Positions 57,719 to 64,000 of a stretch of DNA of 64,000 nt are shown here, piece after piece (within the stretch, counting starts at the first letter, position 1; each line of letters starts with the position of its first letter). This DNA is from Sphingobium vermicomposti (GTDB lineage: Bacteria > Pseudomonadota > Alphaproteobacteria > Sphingomonadales > Sphingomonadaceae). The position numbers and the translations under genes are program-made. The stretch lies in contig NZ_JAASQR010000001.1 in the NCBI RefSeq assembly GCF_011762025.1, positions 950,752 to 1,014,751 on the forward strand, read 5' to 3'. Below the pieces are notes generated by a model. That model did not search any database, was not told where the DNA came from, and saw only the letters and a list, made by a program, of their open reading frames with translations.

Positions 57719-58809
57719 TGCACATCTCCCCCGAACGCATCGCGCAGATCGAGGCGCGCCGGGATGAGGTGCAGGCGTCGATGACGCGTGCCGACCTCGC
57801 GCCCGAAGAGTTTGTGCGGCTTTCGAAGGAATATGCCGAAATTGAGCCGGTGGCGCGGGCCGCGCATGAGGTGCGGCGATTGCGGCAGGAATTGAAGGCG
57901 CTCGAATATATGGCGGGCGGCGAGGATGCCGATGCCGACGCCGCGATGCGCGACATGGCGCAGGAGGAAATGCGGCTGATCAAGGGCCAGCTGCCTGAGG
58001 CGGAACGCGCCCTTGCGCTCCAGTTGCTGCCCAGGGATTCGGCTGACGCGCGCCCGGCGATGCTGGAAATCCGGGCAGGAACGGGCGGCGATGAAGCCGC
58101 GCTGTTCGCGGGCGACCTGTTTCGCATGTATCAACGCTATGCCGATGCGCAGGGCTGGAAGGTCGAGTTGATCTCCGCCAACGCGGCTGAAGTCGGCGGC
58201 TTCAAGGAAGTCGTCGCCAGCGTCACGGGCACAGGCGTCTTTGCCAAGTTCAAGTTCGAAAGCGGCGTGCATCGCGTCCAGCGCGTGCCGGTCACGGAAA
58301 GCGGGGGCCGCATCCATACGTCCGCCGCGACGGTGGCGGTGCTGCCCGAACCGGAAGAAGTCGATGTCCAGATCGCCGACAGCGACCTTAAGATCGACAT
58401 CTACCGCGCGTCGGGCGCGGGTGGGCAGCATGTGAACACGACCGACAGCGCGGTGCGGATCACCCATTTGCCCAGCGGCATCGTCGTCACCCAGCAGGAC
58501 GAACGGTCGCAGCACAAGAATAAGGCGAAGGCGATGCAGGTGCTTCGCGCGCGGCTATATGAAGCAGAACGCGAACGCACGCAGAGCGAGCAGGCGGGCG
58601 CGCGCAAGGCGATGGTGGGGTCGGGCGACCGGTCCGAGCGGATTCGCACCTATAATTTCCCCCAAGGCCGCGTCACCGATCATCGCATCAACCTGACGCT
58701 GCATCGGCTGCCCGAAATATTGGAAGGCCCCGGCCTTGCTGAGGTGATCGACGCGCTGGTGGCGCAGGATGAAGCCGCGCGTATCGCCCAACTGGACGGC
58801 ATTGGGTGA
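57718..58809 (+). CDS. prfA: Peptide chain release factor 1
   Basis: Terminates translation at UAA and UAG. The 363-residue protein has the GGQ loop [15 protein letters not shown] near residue 237 and the class I layout, with the PxT-type recognition loop in [22 protein letters not shown] overlaps the hisS stop by one base, and the stop overlaps prmC by 4 bases. Its glutamine is methylated by the product of prmC, the next gene, which supports a shared operon. Confidence 0.97.
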   Translation: MHISPERIAQIEARRDEVQASMTRADLAPEEFVRLSKEYAEIEPVARAAHEVRRLRQELKALEYMAGGEDADADAAMRDMAQEEMRLIKGQLPEAERALALQLLPRDSADARPAMLEIRAGTGGDEAALFAGDLFRMYQRYADAQGWKVELISANAAEVGGFKEVVASVTGTGVFAKFKFESGVHRVQRVPVTESGGRIHTSAATVAVLPEPEEVDVQIADSDLKIDIYRASGAGGQHVNTTDSAVRITHLPSGIVVTQQDERSQHKNKAKAMQVLRARLYEAERERTQSEQAGARKAMVGSGDRSERIRTYNFPQGRVTDHRINLTLHRLPEILEGPGLAEVIDALVAQDEAARIAQLDGIG

Positions 58810-59636
58810 GCGTATCGCAGGCGCTTCGGGAAACGGCGCTTGTCCTGCAGCCGATCAGCCAGACCGCCCGTCTGGACGCGGAATTGCTGCTGGCCCATGC
58901 GCTTGGCATTACGCGCAACACGCTGCTGCTCGATCAGCATGGCCTGACTGTGCCGCCTGGCTTTGCAAAGCTGGTGGATCGTCGTTTGGCCGGTGAACCT
59001 GTCGCCTATATTACCGGCGTGCGGGATTTCTGGACGATCAGCGTTCATGTGACGCCCGACGTCCTGATTCCGCGTCCCGATAGCGAGACATTGATCGAGG
59101 CTGCGATTGACCATTTCGGCGCGCGTTCGCCGCAGCGGATCCTTGACCTGGGCACCGGGTCGGGCGCGCTGCTGCTGGCCGCGCTGGATCAGTGGCCAGC
59201 GGCACAGGGTTGGGGCGTGGACATCTCTCCCGCCGCGCTGGCGGTGGCGCGGGGCAATGCCGAACGGCTGGGCATGGCCGACCGGGCGGCGTTTCAGGAA
59301 GGCGACTGGGCGGAAGGTTTGACGGGCACCTTCGACCTCATCCTGATCAACCCACCCTATATCGCCCAGGACGAACCCCTGGCCGGGGACGTGTTGCGCG
59401 AACCCCAAGGCGCGTTGTTTGCGGGGCCGGAAGGGTTGGACGACTATCGGCGGATTGCCCCCATGCTGCCGCGCCTGCTGGCCGAAGGCGCGGTCGCGGC
59501 AATCGAGATCGGCCATGACCAGCGTAAGAGTGTATCCACGCTGCTTTCAGATCAAGGGCTTGAGGTCGCGGTGCGGCATGATCTGGCGGGACATAGCCGC
59601 TGCCTGATCGCGACTCGCGGCGGCGGCGTTGGCTGA
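58806..59636 (+). CDS. prmC: Release factor glutamine methyltransferase
   Basis: Methylates the GGQ glutamine of release factors. The 276-residue protein has the SAM loop [15 protein letters not shown] near residue 117 and the catalytic NPPYIAQDE near 181, with the N-terminal helical domain that binds the factor ([15 protein letters not shown]). Start is GTG at 58806 inside the prfA end. It follows prfA as in many bacteria. Confidence 0.96.
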   Translation: MSVSQALRETALVLQPISQTARLDAELLLAHALGITRNTLLLDQHGLTVPPGFAKLVDRRLAGEPVAYITGVRDFWTISVHVTPDVLIPRPDSETLIEAAIDHFGARSPQRILDLGTGSGALLLAALDQWPAAQGWGVDISPAALAVARGNAERLGMADRAAFQEGDWAEGLTGTFDLILINPPYIAQDEPLAGDVLREPQGALFAGPEGLDDYRRIAPMLPRLLAEGAVAAIEIGHDQRKSVSTLLSDQGLEVAVRHDLAGHSRCLIATRGGGVG

Positions 59637-59946
59637 GGAAGGAAATTGCGGCTGCCACGCGTGAAATCGCTTGGTTTCTCGCTTCGAAGCCACTACATGA
59701 AATGCAGGGACGGCACTATCCTGAGGATCAGCCCTGTGGGGCCGCGACTGGAAGAGGCCGTTTACCCGCTCCTTCAAAGTCACGATGGCGCTGTGCGCAG
59801 ACGCCTCTGGCAGCATGAAGACAAGGACTGTCTTGCGGTCCCTGTCTTGCGGAGCCCTACCGGCCTGATGAGCAGGCGGTGCTTTAGGATGGCGACTGGA
59901 CAGTGTTTTCAGTGAATGATGGCAAAGTGAACGCAAGGACCAGCTC
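59637..59946. other. 310-base gap between prmC and the DUF4167 gene
   Basis: No recognised gene. A plus-strand frame from 59646 (89 codons) and a minus-strand frame over the same bases both stay open by chance in GC-rich DNA, and neither matches a family I know. It may hold the DUF4167 promoter, but no clear -35/-10 pair was found. Confidence 0.5.
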
Positions 59947-60723
59947 TTGATCAATAACAGGCAGGCCGGTCGCCGTAATCGCGGCCGGAACAATAACGGT
60001 CGTCCTAATGGCGGCAACAACCGGGGCGGCGGCGACAGCGGCAATCGTATCGACAATCGCGCCCGCGGCAACGCGACCCAGCTTCTTGAAAAATACAAGA
60101 ATATGGCCCGGGACGCGCAGATGGTCGGTGATCGGGTGAACGCGGAATATTATCTGCAGTTCGCGGATCACTATTTCCGCGTTCTGGCCGACAATCGCGC
60201 TCGGCAGGAAGAACAGCAGCCGCAGCAGCGTTTCCGCCGTCCCGATGAAAATTTCGGTTATGAAGGCGATGATTTCGACGGCTCGGAATATGCGGGTGAT
60301 GAAAGCCGCTCCGAACAGCCCCAGGGGGAGCGTTCGTTCGAAGGCGATCATCGCCGCGAACAGTCGCGTGAACAACCGCGCGAGCAGCGGGATGATCGCG
60401 ATCGCCAAAACCGCCGGGATCGTGGCCGTCGCGAACGGCCGGTTCACGCCGACGCTGATGATCAATCCGGGCAGGAGAGCGCAGCGCCTGAAGCTCCCCT
60501 GATCGAAAGCGCGCCTGCGCCCCAGGCCGAAACCGAAGCGCCCCGTCCCCGGCGCGGTCGTCCGCGCAAGGTGGAAACCGCTCAGTCCGAGGCTGCGGAG
60601 GGACTCGACGTTGCGGTGCTGCCCCCGTCCATCGCCCGCGCCGACAATGATGCGGAAGCCGCCGAGGAAGCCCCGCGCAAGCGGACCCGTCGGGCACGCC
60701 CTGCGGCGGAAGCGGCTGAATAA
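59947..60723 (+). CDS. DUF4167-family RNA/DNA-binding-like protein
   Basis: A 258-residue protein. Residues 1-40 are Arg/Asn/Gly-rich (RGG-like). Residues 40-82 hold the conserved DUF4167 helical core (RGNATQLLEKYKNMARDAQMVG...YYLQFADHYFRVL). The rest is charged and disordered, with an AT-hook-like PRRGRPRK at 201-208 and an Arg/Lys tail. The family is alphaproteobacterial and uncharacterised. Start is TTG at 59947. A bidirectional terminator follows at 60751. Confidence 0.85.
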   Translation: MINNRQAGRRNRGRNNNGRPNGGNNRGGGDSGNRIDNRARGNATQLLEKYKNMARDAQMVGDRVNAEYYLQFADHYFRVLADNRARQEEQQPQQRFRRPDENFGYEGDDFDGSEYAGDESRSEQPQGERSFEGDHRREQSREQPREQRDDRDRQNRRDRGRRERPVHADADDQSGQESAAPEAPLIESAPAPQAETEAPRPRRGRPRKVETAQSEAAEGLDVAVLPPSIARADNDAEAAEEAPRKRTRRARPAAEAAE

Positions 60724-60750
60724 GGCAGCGGCCTACATAGGCTGAAAGAA

Positions 60751-60785
60751 AAAGGGGACGGCACGCCATGCGCCGTCCCCTTTTT
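60751..60785. terminator. Bidirectional terminator after the DUF4167 gene
   Basis: GGGGACGGC pairs with GCCGTCCCC, flanked by AAA on the left and TTTTT on the right, between the convergent DUF4167 and acyl-CoA thioesterase genes. Confidence 0.88.
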
Positions 60786-60831
60786 CATGCGTCCTGCCGA
60801 TCACGCCCTTTTGTCAGGGACGATAGCAGGA

Positions 60832-61224
60832 TCAGGCCGACGGCAGCGGACGAGGCCGGTGATTCTCATCCAACGCGACGAAGGTGAACAGCCCGCTGGT
60901 CAGGTCGACCTGCTGCTGTTCGCTGCCCCTGATTGCGACGACATCCACGCGCACCCCGACAGAGGTGCGCCCGCGCCGTTCCTCCCGCGCATAGACGGAC
61001 ACAATGTCCCCCACCAGCATGGGCGATATGAACTTCATGCTTTCGATGGCGACCGTCGCCACCGCGCCGTCCGCGATTCGGCCCGCGACAATGCCACCGG
61101 CGATATCCATCTGGCTCAATATCCATCCGCCAAAAATATGGCCGTTCGTGTTGATCTGGCTCAGTTGCGGCACAACCCGCAGCACCACTTCGCCCCTGTC
61201 GTCAGTCGTCAATGGATACCTCAT
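60832..61224 (-). CDS. YciA-type acyl-CoA thioesterase
   Basis: A 130-residue hotdog protein with the YciA/acyl-CoA hydrolase pattern: NTNGHIFGGWILSQMDIAGGIVAGR near residues 26-50 (catalytic aspartate in SQMD) and FISPMLVGDIVSVYA. Cleaves acyl-CoAs in the cytosol; chain preference unknown. It starts 23 bases inside the end of the preceding small membrane protein gene, so the two are co-transcribed leftwards. Confidence 0.9.
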   Translation of the reverse strand: MRYPLTTDDRGEVVLRVVPQLSQINTNGHIFGGWILSQMDIAGGIVAGRIADGAVATVAIESMKFISPMLVGDIVSVYAREERRGRTSVGVRVDVVAIRGSEQQQVDLTSGLFTFVALDENHRPRPLPSA

Positions 61225-61501
61225 CTTTCATCGGGTCCATGACCTGTTGGTCATGGCCGGTTCCGCTGGACAGAAATACCAGCGCCATCAGTCCGGTGCC
61301 CAGCATGAAAGTCAACCACACGCCAAGGATGGTCGCCAGAATCATGTGCAGCGGCATCGGCCCCGCCCATAGACGTAGTGCGAGCAGGGCCAGCCCGACA
61401 CAGGCCGCGCCGCCCAGGGCCATCCATCCCATGATCCGGCGGAAACGCGTCCATGCCGCCGCCGCGATTTGCGGGTCGTCGAGGCCCTGTTTCTCTCTCA
61501 T
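61202..61501 (-). CDS. Small two-helix membrane protein, unknown
   Basis: A 99-residue protein with two hydrophobic segments (residues 22-44 and 53-77) and a charged C-terminal tail. No family recognised. It overlaps the thioesterase start by 23 bases and is divergent from the CBS-domain gene (76 bases apart). Coding is supported by the operon-like overlap and codon bias. Confidence 0.65.
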   Translation of the reverse strand: MREKQGLDDPQIAAAAWTRFRRIMGWMALGGAACVGLALLALRLWAGPMPLHMILATILGVWLTFMLGTGLMALVFLSSGTGHDQQVMDPMKDEVSIDD

Positions 61502-61577
61502 CCCTTTTCTTTGGGGACTGAAAGTGGGATCATCAAGTCACAGGGGCATGATGTCCGTAAGATGAGGAGATGGGGCC

Positions 61578-62006
61578 ATGACGATCAGCGCGATTTTGCA
61601 CGGCAAGGGACGCGAAGTCATTCAGGTCGGTTCCCAGGAAAGCGTGCTTTCGGCGGTGCGGCTGCTTTCGGAAAAGCGGATTGGCTGCGTGCCGGTGGTG
61701 GACGACGGCAAGGTCGTGGGCATTTTTTCCGAACGCGATCTTCTCCATCATGTCGCGCGCGACGGCGCGGCGGCGCTCGACCGTCAGGTGGGCGATGTCA
61801 TGACCGCCCCGGCCATTACCACGGATGAAAAGACGCCCGTCATCCATTGCCTGTCGCTGATGACCAAAAGGCGGGTGCGGCACCTGCCCGTCGTCGTCGA
61901 CGACAAGCTGATCGGGCTGGTTTCGATCGGCGACCTCGTCAAATTCCGCATCGACAGTATTGAAGCCGACGCGGACGCGCTCCGCAATTATATCCAGTCG
62001 GCCTGA
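61578..62006 (+). CDS. Tandem CBS-domain protein
   Basis: A 142-residue protein made of two CBS domains (residues 1-60: SVLSAVRLLSEKRIGCVPVVDDGKVVGIFSERDLL; residues 70-130: VGDVMTAPAITTDEKTPVIHCLSLMTKRRVRHLPVVVDDKLIGLVSIGDLVKF) and no other domain. Such proteins bind adenine nucleotides and act as energy or redox sensors. The target is unknown. It ends 5 bases from the convergent flippase gene. Confidence 0.92.
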   Translation: MTISAILHGKGREVIQVGSQESVLSAVRLLSEKRIGCVPVVDDGKVVGIFSERDLLHHVARDGAAALDRQVGDVMTAPAITTDEKTPVIHCLSLMTKRRVRHLPVVVDDKLIGLVSIGDLVKFRIDSIEADADALRNYIQSA

Positions 62007-62011
62007 CACTT

Positions 62012-63511
62012 TCAGGCCGTAACGGTGACAGGCGGCTTCCGCCTGATCACCAGCGCCACCAATTCCATCAATGTGCCACGCGCGCACAGCGTCAGCGCGG
62101 CCAGGAAAGCGATTCCCCCCGCAGGAACCAGCACGCCCAGACGCGCGATTGAGGGGAGAGGCGGGAGCATCGAATCGACCGCCATCACCGCCCCGGCCAT
62201 CAATATCGAACAGCCCAGACCCGGAGCGGCCGCCCGCATGAGGTCACTCAATCGCAGACCCATTGGCCCCCCCGCCAGCTTTGCGGTGACGACAGTCAGC
62301 AGAGGAAAGCTGCACAACCACGCCCAGGCCAGGCCGATCGCGCCGAACTGGATGCCGATCAGGAAAGCCGCTGGCATCAGCACCGCGCCCACCGCTGCGA
62401 TTCGGGCGGTAAGGCCGGGGCGCCCCAGCGCATTGCTGACCGGGGCGAACATCACCTGCAACGTCATGAATGGCATCGCCAGCGCAAGAATCGCGACAAA
62501 GGGTGCCATCGGCAGCCATTTTTCACCGAAGAGCGTATCGACCAACGGCTCTGCCGTCACCGCCATGCCTAGATAGACCGGGCAGGAAATCAGCAGCAGC
62601 AGCCGCACCGCCTTGCAGAATGACCATGCGATTCGGCCAGGGTCCTTCTGCATCCGCGCATAGGCCGGGAAGGCGACATCGTTCAGTGGCGGGATGAATT
62701 TCGACACGAAGATCTGAGTCAGGAACAACGCCTCGGCATAAAGGCCCAGCTCATGGGGGGCGAGCATCCGCCCGCCTATGAATATATCCGCCTGGCTCTG
62801 CACGATCCAGAACATCTGCCCGCCCAGAAGCGATGCGCCATAGGTGACCATTGCGCCGGTCCCACGGAAATCGAAACTGGGGATCGGGCGGAATCCGGTC
62901 GCCAGCACATAGCCCACGGCCTTCACCCAGAATCCTGCCATCGGCGCGAACACCAGCGTCCACACACCCCATCCCAGCAAGGCACCGGTCAGCGCGACGG
63001 CGGCGGAAGCGGCGGCGGCGATCAGGTTGACGACCGCTGGCCGCCGGAAATCCAAGGCCCGGCCCATCAATGCTTCGGGAATCGAGATGAAGGGGGTCGT
63101 AAGGTAAAGTAGCGCCTGCACCCGCAGCAAATCGGCGACCAACGGCTGGTCATAATAGTCCGCCGCGACCGGGGCGATCAGCAACTGAGCCACGGCCAGC
63201 CCACCGTTCAGCAACAACATCATCCCAAATGCCTGGCGCAACCGATGCGAATCGAGCGTGTCCGACTGGACGAGCGCGCTCACCAGCCCATAGCCATTAA
63301 GGAAGGTGGCAAAGTTCAGGATAACCTGGGTCATGGCGAACAGGCCGTAATCCGCCGGATCGAGCAGGCGGATGACCACCAGCGTCACCACCCAGCTGAT
63401 CATTTGCGACACGATCTGGCTCCCCGAACGCCATAGCAGGGCGCTCTTTATACGCGCGCCGAAACCAGCGTCGTTCGCGTCGGCATCCTGCAAATTCATC
63501 CGGTTCTTCAT
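62012..63511 (-). CDS. Wzx-type polysaccharide flippase/exporter
   Basis: A 499-residue membrane protein with about 12-14 helices and the oligosaccharide-flippase (MOP superfamily) pattern, beginning RIKSALLWRSGSQIVSQMISWVVTLVVIRLLDPADYGLFAM. It moves lipid-linked sugar repeat units across the inner membrane. No glycosyltransferases or polymerase lie beside it, so the sugar is unknown. AAGG precedes ATG 63511. It is divergent from the rRNA operon. Confidence 0.9.
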   Translation of the reverse strand: MKNRMNLQDADANDAGFGARIKSALLWRSGSQIVSQMISWVVTLVVIRLLDPADYGLFAMTQVILNFATFLNGYGLVSALVQSDTLDSHRLRQAFGMMLLLNGGLAVAQLLIAPVAADYYDQPLVADLLRVQALLYLTTPFISIPEALMGRALDFRRPAVVNLIAAAASAAVALTGALLGWGVWTLVFAPMAGFWVKAVGYVLATGFRPIPSFDFRGTGAMVTYGASLLGGQMFWIVQSQADIFIGGRMLAPHELGLYAEALFLTQIFVSKFIPPLNDVAFPAYARMQKDPGRIAWSFCKAVRLLLLISCPVYLGMAVTAEPLVDTLFGEKWLPMAPFVAILALAMPFMTLQVMFAPVSNALGRPGLTARIAAVGAVLMPAAFLIGIQFGAIGLAWAWLCSFPLLTVVTAKLAGGPMGLRLSDLMRAAAPGLGCSILMAGAVMAVDSMLPPLPSIARLGVLVPAGGIAFLAALTLCARGTLMELVALVIRRKPPVTVTA

Positions 63512-63589
63512 CCTTTGCCCCGTGTGGCGGTCGTTTAGCCTCTACCCGCTAACCTCCAAAAATTTCTGAAACAAAAGTGCAAAAAGTGT

Positions 63590-63617
63590 TTGACGGTTCA
63601 GGAAGCCTACCCTAGAT
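63590..63617 (+). promoter_or_regulatory. Candidate rRNA operon promoter with UP-like A-tracts
   Basis: TTGACG (63590-63595), a 16-base spacer and CTAGAT (63612-63617). Immediately upstream (63556-63586) are repeated A-tracts (caaaaatttc, gaaacaaaag, gcaaaaag) where an UP element would bind the polymerase alpha subunit. Transcription would start about 320 bases before 16S. Confidence 0.65.
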
Positions 63618-63739
63618 GGCCTCTCACCGGACGGGACGCCGCCACTGAGCAGCGAAACAGACGGTCGCCAACACAAACGGGACGCCCCTCCCTCGGAAGA
63701 AGTTTCGAGGAAGGATGGTTGTCCCCCTTGAGTTGTCGG

Positions 63740-63750
63740 TTCTTTGACAT
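63740..63750 (+). promoter_or_regulatory. boxA-like antitermination site in the rRNA leader
   Basis: TTCTTTGACAT in the 16S leader resembles the boxA core bound by NusB/NusE in rRNA antitermination. The TTGACA inside it could be mistaken for a -35, but no -10 follows at proper spacing. The leader beyond (gaagggacatgtgggcggcg) resembles sphingomonad rrn leaders I know. Confidence 0.65.
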
Positions 63751-63943
63751 TGTTAGTATGATGAAGGGACATGTGGGCGGCGGCTCCGGTTATCTACGGC
63801 TTTCAGGCGTAGGTGGATCGGTTAAATTAGCCAGACCTCACAATGTCCTTACGTAACCATGTAAGTTTATTTGTGCAGGAATGGCTCCTGAAAATGAGCG
63901 GTTCATGTTTGGGCTTATTCCGCCTGGATATGGATCGGACATC

Positions 63944-64000
63944 AAACTTGAGAGTTTGATCCTGGCTCAGAACGAACGCTGGCGGCATGCCTAATACATG
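63944..64000 (+). rRNA. rrs: 16S ribosomal RNA, 5' end (cut by window edge)
   Basis: The first 57 bases of 16S rRNA: AGAGTTTGATCCTGGCTCAG (63951-63970) is the universal 27F primer site, followed by aacgaacgctggcggcatgc typical of Alphaproteobacteria. Aligning to the E. coli numbering by AGAGTTTGAT places base 1 near 63944. The gene runs off the right edge. It is transcribed away from the origin, on the leading strand. Confidence 0.97.

Noticed and set aside
59646..59915. An 89-codon plus-strand frame after prmC
   Set aside because: No family match, no ribosome-binding site, and an equally open frame on the opposite strand; support is too weak to call a gene.
63744..63749. TTGACA before 16S read as a -35 element
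   Set aside because: No -10-like sequence follows at 16-18 bases; it sits inside a boxA-like TTCTTTGACAT, which explains it better.

Overview
The window looks like a contiguous piece of a sphingomonad chromosome (Alphaproteobacteria, Sphingobium/Sphingomonas-like). Evidence: the first 57 bases of a 16S rRNA gene at the right edge; the order hemE - origin-like region - ppsR - maf - aroE - coaE - dnaQ, which I recall from Caulobacter-type alphaproteobacterial origins; the mnmE-mnmG-rsmG-parA-parB cluster with textbook parS sites; an operon of DUF3576-leuS-lptE-holA; and generally high GC with strong GC3 bias. It is mostly core genome. No prophage, insertion sequence, CRISPR array, toxin-antitoxin pair or tRNA gene was recognised.

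Layout. 1-2.4 kb: panC, then hemJ and hemE reading leftwards. 2.43-2.72 kb: candidate chromosomal origin (oriC) with an AT-rich block, three consensus DnaA boxes, one near-consensus box and three GANTC sites. 2.7-9.2 kb: rightward housekeeping run ppsR, maf, aroE, coaE, dnaQ, hpf, ptsN, a hotdog thioesterase, DUF1491 and a SleB-like hydrolase closed by a terminator. 9.2-21.2 kb: more accessory stretch with mmcB, an ankyrin protein, a SCO protein, YcgN-like and YgjP-like proteins, trhO, pdeM, a TonB-dependent receptor, yggS, a ThiE-like protein, several small orphan membrane or secreted proteins, and most of the intergenic repeats. 21.4-32 kb: DUF3576, leuS, lptE, holA, msrB, a class A penicillin-binding protein, an aspartic protease, rho and a TerC-like protein. 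33-38.8 kb: DUF6489-like protein, mnmE, mnmG, rsmG, parA and parB with three parS sites. 38.8-50.5 kb: pepN, the leftward mlaE-mlaF-mlaD-lipoprotein operon, a HAD phosphatase, a trans-sulfuration enzyme and an Lhr-type helicase. 50.5-64 kb: gyrB, ppa, an M61 peptidase, hisS-prfA-prmC, DUF4167, small genes, an O-antigen-type flippase, and the promoter, leader and start of an rRNA operon.

Functionally, the window groups origin firing (oriC, DnaA boxes), origin segregation (ParABS), supercoiling (GyrB), replication (HolA, DnaQ) and translation capacity (rrn, HisRS, LeuRS, PrfA, PrmC, MnmE/MnmG, RsmG) near the origin, as expected for growth-linked genes. Envelope maintenance is the second theme (LptE, Mla system, class A PBP, SleB-like hydrolase, flippase, TonB receptor). 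The most unusual signal is a sharp drop in GC and change of codon use confined to the C-terminal domain of hisS (about 57340-57715), which suggests gene conversion or a domain exchange. I did not find a clear undescribed multi-gene system. The best leads are the hisS mosaic, parS sites buried in rsmG in two reading frames, apparently leaderless promoters, and the small-gene/repeat region at 18.8-20.4 kb.
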